Assembly (NCBI RefSeq): GCF_028010285.1
Contig: NZ_CP116304.1
Span: 3,860,501 to 3,924,500, forward strand
Origin: Pseudomonas sp. Q1-7
Lineage (GTDB): Bacteria; Pseudomonadota; Gammaproteobacteria; Pseudomonadales; Pseudomonadaceae
DNA length: 64,000 bases
Direction: 5' to 3'
A program made the translations under genes and the position numbers. Below the pieces are notes generated by a model. It worked only from the letters and a program-made list of their open reading frames with translations. It made no database searches and was not told the DNA's origin. Positions 57,892-64,000 of the stretch are shown here, in pieces (positions within the stretch are counted from its first letter, which is position 1; every line of letters begins with the position of its first letter).

Positions 57892-58578
57892 ATGGCTCGA
57901 CTCCCCCAATACCGCAACCAGTTAACACTGGTGCAAATCGCTGAGGGCATGACACGTGCCCTCAACAACGCAAAGCGACTTGCAGAAGACGCCGAAAAGC
58001 TCTTGAAAGCCGGAAGCGTGCCGTCGGCAGTGGCTCTCGCAGTATTGAGCATCGAAGAGTCAGGGAAAGTCCCCATCCTCCGTCAGATGGCCACGGCCGT
58101 CGGGGAGAAAGAGTGGGCCGAACTATGGAAAGCCTATCGAAGCCACACGAAGAAGAACACGCTCTGGATCTTTGGCGAACTAGTTCAGAGTGGCGCCAGA
58201 ACGCTAGACGAGCTTTGTCCAGTCGCTGATCCAGATTCAGATCACCCTGGCATCTTGGATCAGCTGAAGCAGCTGTCCATCTACACAGACTGCTTCAAAG
58301 ATGCCAAGTGGTCTTCGCCAGCCGAAATAGATCTCAATGACTCTGCACATTATTTGGTCAAGATGGCACAGATTTTCGGAAGACCGAAGATTGTTGCGGC
58401 CGAAGAGATCCAACTTTGGCAAAAGCACTTGCTTCCGGTAAAAGGCGATCCCATGGAAACGCAAAAGGCGGCTGTCGCCGCATGGTTTCACGAAATGAAG
58501 CTACTTGGCCTATCCGAAGCCTCGCCAGAGGAAGTTGAAGCCTTTCTTGGCGGCTACGGTGCGAGCACGCAGGTCTAG
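57892..58578 (+). CDS. AbiV-type abortive infection protein (HEPN-like)
   Basis: 228 residues, all helical in appearance. The N-terminal A-NNAKRLAEDAEKLLKAG ... AVLSIEESGKVPIL motif (E-E-S-G-K) is the signature of the AbiV family, which blocks phage protein synthesis in lactococci; an RSHTKKN motif near residue 83 may be the HEPN-type basic/His site. Lower GC than the core genes. Its TAG stop lies inside GTCTAGC, an integron attC-like core. Likely acquired defence gene; activity not shown. Confidence 0.75.
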   Translation: MARLPQYRNQLTLVQIAEGMTRALNNAKRLAEDAEKLLKAGSVPSAVALAVLSIEESGKVPILRQMATAVGEKEWAELWKAYRSHTKKNTLWIFGELVQSGARTLDELCPVADPDSDHPGILDQLKQLSIYTDCFKDAKWSSPAEIDLNDSAHYLVKMAQIFGRPKIVAAEEIQLWQKHLLPVKGDPMETQKAAVAAWFHEMKLLGLSEASPEEVEAFLGGYGASTQV

Positions 58579-58674
58579 CCATTAAGCTCGACTTTTGTCG
58601 GTCACGACCGGCAAAGATCGGCCGAAAGCGGAATCTAACGATTAAGCTAACGACAGTTGAGCGCGGTGTTATGC
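58573..58674. other. attC-like junction between abiV and the membrane-protein gene
   Basis: GTCTAGCCATTAAGCTC (58573-58589) and ATCTAACGATTAAGCTA (58633-58649) are related 17-mers; GTTATGC at 58668-58674 follows. The inner part GCTAAC-GACA-GTTGAGC can fold with one bulged G, as in attC recombination sites. The 102-bp span is within attC lengths. Stop codons of both flanking genes lie inside the core-like heptamers. No integrase is in the window; this is a hypothesis. Confidence 0.35.
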
Positions 58675-59244
58675 CCCCACCAGTTTTCTTTGGAGGGCGC
58701 GTAGCCTTTCGTATTCTGGCTTCACAATTGCTAGCAGCTCCCTGCTTGGCCAGTTATTTACTGAGACATGATTTGAAAAGTCAGATTGTTTCCAGTCTGC
58801 GAGTACTGCTTTGTAAGCAGCTATATGGGCCAAGGCGTCAATGAATGCCTTGGGGATTTCGTCAGATTCGAGGAGGTCAATATTTTTTAGAATTAGCTTC
58901 TCGGTTTCTGAGTTGAGTGGCTCAAAGACATTGGTCATCCAGTTGCGCCAGATCTCTTTCTCTCTGTCAGTAACTTTTGCGTCATTCCCAAAGTAGCTGC
59001 TGCCGCCATGTGCTGGCTGATGCTTCTTCCAAAATGCTTCCCATGTTCTGTGACTGGCCATAAGTCGGGCGTAAAGTGGGCCGTAAAGCTCTTTAAGCTG
59101 TTTGTTGACACGGTCTAGCTTGTTAGCCTTTTTGTCGAAGTGCAATTTGTGGAAATAGGTAATCACCCAACCAATTGCGGCAACCATTACAGCCGACACA
59201 ACAGGAACGATTTTTATAAGTTCTTCGCGCGTCAAGTCGAGCAC
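58669..59244 (-). CDS. Membrane-anchored protein of unknown function
   Basis: 191 residues. GTG start at 59244 with a perfect AAGGAGG six bases upstream. One membrane helix near the N-terminus (IVPVVSAVMVAAIGWVITYF), then a charged helical cytoplasmic domain (KKANKLDRVNKQLKELYGPLYARL) with WEAFWKK and WRNWMTNVFEPLN. The 'TM plus LYGPLY helix' layout recurs in small hypothetical proteins of mobile regions; I do not know a function. Low GC. Possibly linked to the neighbouring defence gene. Confidence 0.75.
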   Translation of the reverse strand: MLDLTREELIKIVPVVSAVMVAAIGWVITYFHKLHFDKKANKLDRVNKQLKELYGPLYARLMASHRTWEAFWKKHQPAHGGSSYFGNDAKVTDREKEIWRNWMTNVFEPLNSETEKLILKNIDLLESDEIPKAFIDALAHIAAYKAVLADWKQSDFSNHVSVNNWPSRELLAIVKPEYERLRALQRKLVGA

Positions 59245-59259
59245 TAGTGGCCTCCTTGT

Positions 59260-59276
59260 GCATAACGATTGAGCTA
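59260..59276. other. attC-like half site between two minus-strand genes
   Basis: GCATAACGATTGAGCTA matches 13 of 17 positions of ATCTAACGATTAAGCTA at 58633 and contains the stop codon of the lipoprotein gene at its edge. The next gene's ribosome site begins within a few bases, the compact spacing expected of gene cassettes. Only half of an attC is evident. Confidence 0.3.
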
Positions 59277-59975
59277 GGTCTTGATCTCGTCTACGGAGAC
59301 AACTATGTAGGCAGGTTTTGTCTTTATCTCCTCAATCGTAAGTTTGTACGTTTTATTGTTATGGGTGAAGGCGATTGCAGCCCCCTCAATCGCCTCATAG
59401 TTCGGCATAATATAGGAAGATGTTTTTATTTCCATGTTTGCTTTTATTATAGGTTTGCAAGGTGACAAACAGGCACCCCCTATTCCGCCTACTTTTACTG
59501 CAAGGCCCAAGGACTCCTCAACCCATGTGCCTGCAGGGGCAATCGGACTTCTCTTGGGTAATTCGATATTAGGGAGAGCACTGCTGCTTGCAGGTTGACT
59601 TTTTGAGTCGTGATTATACAAGGGGAGTCCTCGTATAATTTCTTTATATTCATCTTTAGTGAAAGTTCCGTTTGTGTACTCCACGCAAAGCCTATAATGA
59701 ACCGTCTCAATGGTTTGAAGCTGTGGATCGATATCCCTTATTTTTTCGTACTTTCTTTCAATTCCAATGTTTGAATTTAGTGCTATTTTTTGGATCTCAT
59801 TTAGCTTTAGGCTGAAATCGACATCTCCCTTTTTAAATGTTTCTACTATGTCCGCGGGTGGTGTGGGGCATCTTATTTCGTTACTTGTTCCTCTAGCAAC
59901 ATAATCGACTCTGTCATTCTGCATGTTGCTGCAGCCGGCAAGAGAAAAAGCAAGGAACACTGCTAGTTTTTTCAT
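59274..59975 (-). CDS. Putative lipoprotein of unknown function
   Basis: 233 residues. Lipoprotein signal MKKLAVFLAFSLAGCSNMQ with lipobox LAGC (Cys15). The mature protein has a central region of charged helix, a Pro-rich linker (NIELPKRSPIAPAGTW), two cysteines (GACLSPCKP) and a beta-rich C-terminus (AIAFTHNNKTYKLTIEEIKT). AT-rich codon use unlike the core genes points to horizontal origin. No recognised family. Confidence 0.75.
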   Translation of the reverse strand: MKKLAVFLAFSLAGCSNMQNDRVDYVARGTSNEIRCPTPPADIVETFKKGDVDFSLKLNEIQKIALNSNIGIERKYEKIRDIDPQLQTIETVHYRLCVEYTNGTFTKDEYKEIIRGLPLYNHDSKSQPASSSALPNIELPKRSPIAPAGTWVEESLGLAVKVGGIGGACLSPCKPIIKANMEIKTSSYIMPNYEAIEGAAIAFTHNNKTYKLTIEEIKTKPAYIVVSVDEIKT

Positions 59976-60734
59976 GTATCAATTATTCGCTATGATTTTT
60001 CTTTAAGTAGCAATCAGGACTCACGCTCTGTTTCGCCAATGCTTTAGGTGCACGCACCTACCTGATCGCATCAAGAGTCATAGATTTTTGCGCATTATTC
60101 TGACGACCAGCGGGGCGAAATAGTCTAATGGCAGCATCACATCCTTACATGAGCGAAAGTTCTTGATGTGTACTTTGCTCAAGGAATGCATGGCGTGAGT
60201 CCTTTCTCTCGGACGCCCAAGGCTTCTGAGCATATCCGAGCATGGTGCCAATGCGCCATTACCTTACCCTTGATTGGCCTGACTAGATAGCATCATCAGC
60301 CCGAGAATAAAGATAGTCTCCAGCCCAAACGAACGAAGAAAACGAGATCTACTTCCCCAGTCTGAAAGTCCGCTTTTGGCCGGTTTCTGCCAGTCCCCAC
60401 CGGCCGCAGTGGGGTCATTAGCCGCCCTCCCCTTGCCGTCCCGCTCCTCCATCCCTATCCTGCCCCGGCCACGGTCAATCCCGTGGCCGGGTTTGACAGC
60501 CTGACGCAAAGGCGCGATTGCGCCGCACGGTGCATGCGAAAAACGGCGGACGTTTTTTGCAGGCATCTGCACGCATGCAGTTCTCTGAACTGCACTGCTC
60601 TATGGCGGATCGCGTGGGGAGACCCTCGTGGTCTGCCGGCTCCTTTGCCCGGTCTGTCAACCCTGCGCGATCTGCCACCCTTCGAATGACAGCGGATGGT
60701 GGCAGCTGATGAATTCAGCAAAGGACTATTCGCC
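59976..60734. other. Intergenic region upstream of the BRO-N gene
   Basis: 759 bp. It contains the perfect inverted repeat TAGGTGC-AC-GCACCTA at 60045-60060 and the two-hairpin element at 60470-60564. The left 250 bp are AT-rich like the island; GC rises after about 60,300. A minus-strand open frame at 60264-60572 overlaps the hairpin element and has no supporting features. Confidence 0.6.
60470..60564. repeat. Two-hairpin element, copy B, ahead of the BRO-N gene
   Basis: GGCCACGG-TCAATC-CCGTGGCC (60467-60488), CGGGTTTG, then GGCGCGATTGCGCC, then TGCGAAAAAC / GTTTTTTGCA (a 10-bp stem with one G-T). Block order and several exact stretches match copy A at 47342-47434. It ends about 170 bases before the BRO-N start, so it may be its leader or operator. 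Confidence 0.6.
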
Positions 60735-61202
60735 ATGCACGACGCATATCCCCCTCTCGTTTTCTTCCACCATTCCCATCGCCTGCGCGCGCTGATGATC
60801 GACAACCAGCCCTGGTTCGTCGCCCATGATTTCGCCCGGCTGCTGGGCCACCCCGACGCCCGCGCCTTGCTGGCGGCCCTGGCGCCGCACGAGCAACGGA
60901 CGCTCCGCCTGGAGGACACCCGCGATTTCCATGAAGAGGTCTCGGCCATCAGCGATTTCGGCGCCTACAAGGCGCTGTTCCGGTTCGGCGAGCCAGAGCA
61001 CGGCGATATCGGCCGCTGGCTCAGCGAGGTGCTGGTGCCGACGCTGCACGACTATCACCGGGTGCCGGATGCGGCGCCGTGCCGTGACGTCGTGAATGTT
61101 CAGGGCCGGCGGATCGGGGTGGTGACGTGGCAGGGCGAGGTCTGGGTGGCCTGGCGGGATTTGCCGGTGCTCATGACCGAGGGTCGGGAGGTGTCGCCAT
61201 GA
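60735..61202 (+). CDS. BRO-N domain protein
   Basis: 155 residues from ATG 60735 (AAGGA upstream). N-terminal BRO family domain: LVFFHHSHRLRALMIDNQPWFVAHDFARLLGHPDARALLAAL ... ALFRFGEPEHGDIGRWLSEVLVPTLHDYH; the C-terminal 40 residues are a short beta-rich extension. BRO-N domains bind nucleic acid and occur in phage antirepressors. Overlaps the next gene by ATGA. No other phage genes are visible. Confidence 0.88.
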   Translation: MHDAYPPLVFFHHSHRLRALMIDNQPWFVAHDFARLLGHPDARALLAALAPHEQRTLRLEDTRDFHEEVSAISDFGAYKALFRFGEPEHGDIGRWLSEVLVPTLHDYHRVPDAAPCRDVVNVQGRRIGVVTWQGEVWVAWRDLPVLMTEGREVSP

Positions 61203-61453
61203 GTGCCCTTGATGAGCGGCGGCTGCAGGAACTGGTGCAGCGCTTGGAGGCGCGGCTGCACAGCACCCTGGTAATCGCCGAAGTGTTGCTGGATAACGCG
61301 GCCCTGCGCGATGGCGTGCCGGGGCCTTACCTCAACGACTACCGGGAAGGTGCCTTGCTGGATGCGGTGATCCATCTGTCCCGCAGCAGCCATGAGGATT
61401 TCTGCCGGTTGGTGAAGATGGCGAAGTTGCCGATTGGGCGTGAGGTGATCTGA
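61199..61453 (+). CDS. Small helical protein coupled to the BRO-N gene
   Basis: 84 residues, predominantly helical and acidic/leucine-rich (RRLQELVQRLEARLHSTLVIAEVLLDNAALRDG ... LSRSSHEDFCRLVKM). No recognised family. Its start overlaps the BRO-N stop by four bases, so the two are a translationally coupled pair. I have seen no more specific function for it. Confidence 0.75.
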   Translation: MSALDERRLQELVQRLEARLHSTLVIAEVLLDNAALRDGVPGPYLNDYREGALLDAVIHLSRSSHEDFCRLVKMAKLPIGREVI

Positions 61454-61475
61454 TCGGGAATGGATGGGGCGGGTT

Positions 61476-61512
61476 GATGGGTATCGCTTCATTTCGCTCC
61501 ACCCATCCTACC
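61476..61512. repeat. GTAGGATGGGT-type palindrome (inverted orientation)
   Basis: GATGGGTATCG ... CACCCATCCTAC, the same family as 24635-24712, immediately after the BRO-N operon. Confidence 0.75.
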
Positions 61513-61538
61513 GCTCTGACGGAGGCATCCCCGAACGC

Positions 61539-61862
61539 TCATTCGTTCGGGGATGGGTCGCCTTTCTTGGTCTTGGGCTTTGCAGCAGCACGGAGGGTAA
61601 CGGTCCTGCTCAGTTGGCCTGCGTACTGCCGCTGCGGATTGCTGCCGCGAGCAGGCGTTTTGGAGGCCGGCGGGTTCTGCCCAAGCGTCGGCGTCTGAGC
61701 GGTTTTAGTCGCCACGGTCAGCCCCGCGCGTAGCCCGAATTTCCTCAGGATGGCGTCGAGGGTGCCAATGGGCGGATGCCCCTTGTCCTTATCGATCTGG
61801 TACAGGGCCTTGGTCGACAGGCCGCACATGGCCGCGAAGGTTTCCTGGTCGAAACCGGTCAC
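61539..61862 (-). pseudogene. 5'-truncated XRE-type regulator
   Basis: The open frame from a GTG at 61862 encodes 107 residues beginning in the middle of an XRE HTH (FDQETFAAMCGLSTKALYQIDKDKG ... LDAILRKFGLRAGLTV). Codons upstream of the GTG continue the motif (FRRLRLEV) but a TAA cuts the frame nine codons before the GTG, while a second frame (ALTGISPA) overlaps there, suggesting a frameshift that removed the normal N-terminus. No HipA-like partner is adjacent. The C-terminal tail is Pro/Lys-rich and low complexity. Confidence 0.6.
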
Positions 61863-62036
61863 CTCAAGCCGTAGCCGGCGAAATGCCGGTTAGTGCGGCG
61901 CAATCGGCAAATCGCGGCAATGTAGTTCCGATTAGATTGGGCATCACGCGACCAACCAGCATGAGGATGCCGATTAGCTGGACCTACGGCGGTGACGAGA
62001 AAGGACATGCCCGCAACCGCCATCCAAGGGCAGCCT

Positions 62037-62750
62037 CTAGCTCTCGCCGATGTCTGCCTGCCGCTCGCAAAACCAGCCGTGCATCAGCCCGGCCTGAAAG
62101 AACTGCACCGGGGCCTTGAATCCGGCCGTTTCGATCAGGCCGGCGACCTGCTGCGCCGGCAGGATCGCCACGTCCCTGGCGTAGGCGGCGCGGGCTCGCT
62201 CCAGCATGTCCGGCGGCACGCCGGCGGAGGACATCAGGGTCAGCCAGTGGCGTAGCAGCGCCTCGTAGGCGGGCGATTCGATGTCGGAGGCGAGGTCGGC
62301 GTTGGCCAGTATTCCGCCCGGCTCAAGGCGGCGGGCGATCTCGTGGAAGAAGGCACTGCGGGCGGGCGGTTCGAGCAGGAACTGGGACACCAGAAAGCAG
62401 GTAGCGCCGTCGTGGCCGGGCCCGTCAGGCAACGTGTCGAGGTAGCCCTCATGAAAGCGGCAGCGCGCGAGGTAGCAGCCCTGCTCCGCCCGCTGGCGAC
62501 AGAGGTCGAGCATGGCCCCGGAGGGGTCGACAGCGGTGAAACGCCAGCCGGGGAAGCGCTCGGCCAGGTGGGCCAGTTCCGCTCCGGTGCCGACGCCGAC
62601 GCAAAGAATCCGGGCGTTATCCGGCAGGCCGGCGAAGCAGGCGTCGAGCAGGAGGTAGAGGGCGTCGCGAATGGGCGCCATCCCCGCCCATTGCTTGTCG
62701 TAGTTGGCGGCCTGCTGGTCGAACAGGGCCTTGAGTTCTTCGTTGCGCAT
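62037..62750 (-). CDS. Class I SAM-dependent methyltransferase
   Basis: 237 residues. Motif I ILCVGVGTGAELAHLAERFPGWRFTAVDPSGAML and the post-motif LEPGGILANADL are clear. The N-terminal FDQQAANYDKQWAGMAPIRDAL is typical of small-molecule methyltransferases of the Methyltransf_12/25 group. Lies 104 bases from the chromate resistance operon on the same strand but with repeats absent between; a link is not evident. Confidence 0.88.
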   Translation of the reverse strand: MRNEELKALFDQQAANYDKQWAGMAPIRDALYLLLDACFAGLPDNARILCVGVGTGAELAHLAERFPGWRFTAVDPSGAMLDLCRQRAEQGCYLARCRFHEGYLDTLPDGPGHDGATCFLVSQFLLEPPARSAFFHEIARRLEPGGILANADLASDIESPAYEALLRHWLTLMSSAGVPPDMLERARAAYARDVAILPAQQVAGLIETAGFKAPVQFFQAGLMHGWFCERQADIGES

Positions 62751-62854
62751 GGCTGCACCGTCCTTTGTGTGGTGGGGGGATGCACCGCGTCGGCCGCGGT
62801 GCTGCCTTCGAGTATCCCAGGGCTGTCAACCCCTCCACCGGCCGGGCGGCCGCC

Positions 62855-63307
62855 TCACATCCGGGGCGGCCAGTTGTGGGTTTCGCCTTGGCAGTGCTTG
62901 CACCAGGCGTAGAGCGCGTCGTAGATCACCAGGCCGTGAGCCAGCATCTGCAGGTCATCGGCGAAGTTGTGCGAGAGCCCCAGGGAGATGGCATAGAGGC
63001 CCGCCGATTGCGGGGTGAGGTCGAGCCGCGAGGTGTCGGCGCCGCGTACGATGGTCGCCAGTTGCCGCAAGGCGGGATCTTCCAGCGCGTATTTCTTCAG
63101 GAACGCATCGAAGCTGCAGAGTTCGCCGTCGTGGCTGAGTTCGACATCGGGTATATCGTAGGGCGCGGCGTGCTGCTCGGCGGCCACGCGCCGCACATCG
63201 GCCGCCGGCACATAGAGAAACTCCGGCTGGGGGTCGATGAAGCGCTGGATCAGCCAGGGGCAAGCGATGCGGTCGATCTTCGGGCGTTCGCGGGTAACCC
63301 ATTTCAT
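62855..63307 (-). CDS. Chromate resistance protein, ChrB C-terminal-domain type
   Basis: 150 residues from ATG 63307. KWVTRERPKIDRIACPWLIQRFIDPQPEFLYVP is the start of the Chrome_Resist (ChrB) domain; DVELSHDGELCSFDAFLKKYAL and ADTSRLDLTPQSAGLYAISLGLS follow. It lacks the N-terminal regulatory part of full ChrB. With the rhodanese and chrA genes it forms a chromate resistance unit. Its molecular role is unclear. Confidence 0.9.
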   Translation of the reverse strand: MKWVTRERPKIDRIACPWLIQRFIDPQPEFLYVPAADVRRVAAEQHAAPYDIPDVELSHDGELCSFDAFLKKYALEDPALRQLATIVRGADTSRLDLTPQSAGLYAISLGLSHNFADDLQMLAHGLVIYDALYAWCKHCQGETHNWPPRM

Positions 63308-63327
63308 GGAGCACCTCCCGCCTGCGG

Positions 63328-63648
63328 CTACAGGCTTTGGGTGGGGCGGCCGGCGTCGCGCCAGCCGGAGAATCCGTCGACCAGGTAGCGCGCGTCGAGC
63401 CCCATGGCTTCGAGGGTCGCGGCGATGCCCTGGCTGATTTCGTGGCCGTGGGCGCAATAGAGCACCACCGGCCTGTCCCGTGGCACCTGGTCCTTCCAGG
63501 TGAACACCGATTCCGGATCGAACCAGCGCGCGCCGGGAATGGCCGCCGCGTCGGCGGCACGCGCCGCTTCGCGGCGCACGTCCAGCAGCGTGAAGGTGCG
63601 TCCTGCCGTTTGCCACTCCAGCAATTCACAGCTCGTGATTCGGTTCAT
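63328..63648 (-). CDS. Rhodanese-domain protein in the chromate operon
   Basis: 106 residues, single rhodanese domain: LLDVRREAARAADAAAIPGARW and active-site loop YCAHGHEIS with the catalytic Cys, ending GFSGWRDAG. Sulfur transfer or thiol chemistry is expected; such single-domain proteins are commonly encoded between chrB-like and chrA genes. Lies 20 bases from the ChrB-like gene and 10 from chrA. Confidence 0.92.
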   Translation of the reverse strand: MNRITSCELLEWQTAGRTFTLLDVRREAARAADAAAIPGARWFDPESVFTWKDQVPRDRPVVLYCAHGHEISQGIAATLEAMGLDARYLVDGFSGWRDAGRPTQSL

Positions 63649-63658
63649 TGCACACCTC

Positions 63659-64000
63659 TCAGGTACGCAGTAGATGCACCACCAGCCCGACCAGCGCGCA
63701 GGCCAGCAGCACCTGGATGACGCCCCGCTTGAAGCGGAACAGGGCGAGCGCCGCAGCCAGGGCGATCAGCGCCGACGGCCAGTCGAAACGGCCGGAGAAG
63801 CCTTGCGGCCAGAGCACGTGGTAGCCGAAGAACAGCGCCAGGTTGAGGATCACCCCCACCACCGCAGCGGTGATGCCGGTCAGCGGTGCGGTGAATTTCA
63901 GCTCGCCATGGGTGGATTCCACCAGCGGGCCACCGGCGAGAATGAACAGGAACGACGGCAGGAAGGTGAACCAGGTAACCAGGGTGGCGGCCAGGGCACC
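63659..64000 (-). CDS. chrA: Chromate transporter ChrA, C-terminal part (runs off the window)
   Basis: 114 residues from the window end to the TGA at 63659. LVTWFTFLPSFLFILAGGPLVEST, then GITAAVVGVILNLALFFGYHVLWP and two further helices are the C-terminal half of the CHR family membrane protein that exports chromate. The N-terminus lies beyond base 64000. Same strand and immediate neighbour of the rhodanese gene. Confidence 0.9.
   Translation of the reverse strand, partial: GALAATLVTWFTFLPSFLFILAGGPLVESTHGELKFTAPLTGITAAVVGVILNLALFFGYHVLWPQGFSGRFDWPSALIALAAALALFRFKRGVIQVLLACALVGLVVHLLRT

Noticed and set aside
60264-60572. Minus-strand 102-codon open frame overlapping the two-hairpin element
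   Set aside because: Its similarity to the frame over copy A follows from the conserved DNA element; no ribosome site or domain supports coding.

Overview
The window is a high-GC chromosomal segment of a Pseudomonas species (P. aeruginosa / P. resinovorans-like lineage, genus level only). The basis is the gene order of two cbb3 oxidase operons, then ccoGHIS, a TauE-like gene, hemN, a small coiled-coil gene, anr, apt and a ferritin-like hydrolase. As I remember it, this matches the P. aeruginosa PAO1 neighbourhood PA1557-PA1542. The GC-rich codon use, the REP-type palindromes and the aatJQMP-aauSR locus agree. No rRNA, tRNA, CRISPR array, integrase or transposase gene was seen.

Layout. (1) 1-13.3 kb, microaerobic respiration core: the end of ccoP of the first cbb3 operon, a complete ccoNOQP, the maturation genes ccoGHIS, hemN behind a perfect Anr box, and anr itself. 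(2) 13.5-24.4 kb, signalling block: an unidentified cysteine-containing protein, then a soluble histidine kinase, a response regulator with a degenerate HD-GYP domain, a short response regulator, and a 1,905-residue PAS/GAF/LOV-GGDEF-EAL-REC protein. (3) 25-28.3 kb: a TetR regulator divergent from a Baeyer-Villiger-type monooxygenase and an SDR, with paired palindromic operators between them. (4) 28.3-35.4 kb: an apparent catabolic island (AraC, SDR, KstD-like flavoprotein, NIPSNAP, AAHS-type MFS, OprD porin) of unknown substrate. (5) 35.4-42.4 kb: the acidic amino acid system aatJQMP plus aauSR with enhancer sites and a sigma-54 promoter. (6) 42.5-57.4 kb: mixed accessory metabolism, including an NTP/NDP-exchange-like transporter with an aldo/keto reductase, an SDR/LysR pair, a methyltransferase, PotE with a binding protein, an unusual Ada operon, an InaA-like kinase, a cupin, a sterol desaturase-like enzyme and a VOC protein. 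(7) 57.4-62.8 kb: a variable region with lower GC, an AbiV-type abortive-infection gene, a membrane protein and a lipoprotein with integron-like junctions, then BRO-N and a broken XRE gene. (8) 62.8 kb to the end: a chromate resistance operon (chrB-type domain, rhodanese, chrA), running off the edge.

How it works together. Regions 1 and 5 are well-understood housekeeping and regulatory circuits. The most interesting material is the LOV-containing c-di-GMP hub with its response regulators, an Ada protein that lost three of its four zinc ligands next to a separate Ada-zinc-domain gene, the uncharacterised catabolic island, a conserved two-hairpin DNA/RNA element present twice (once ahead of the BRO-N gene), and the defence-gene region with attC-like junctions. 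Several families of dispersed palindromes fill most intergenic gaps.
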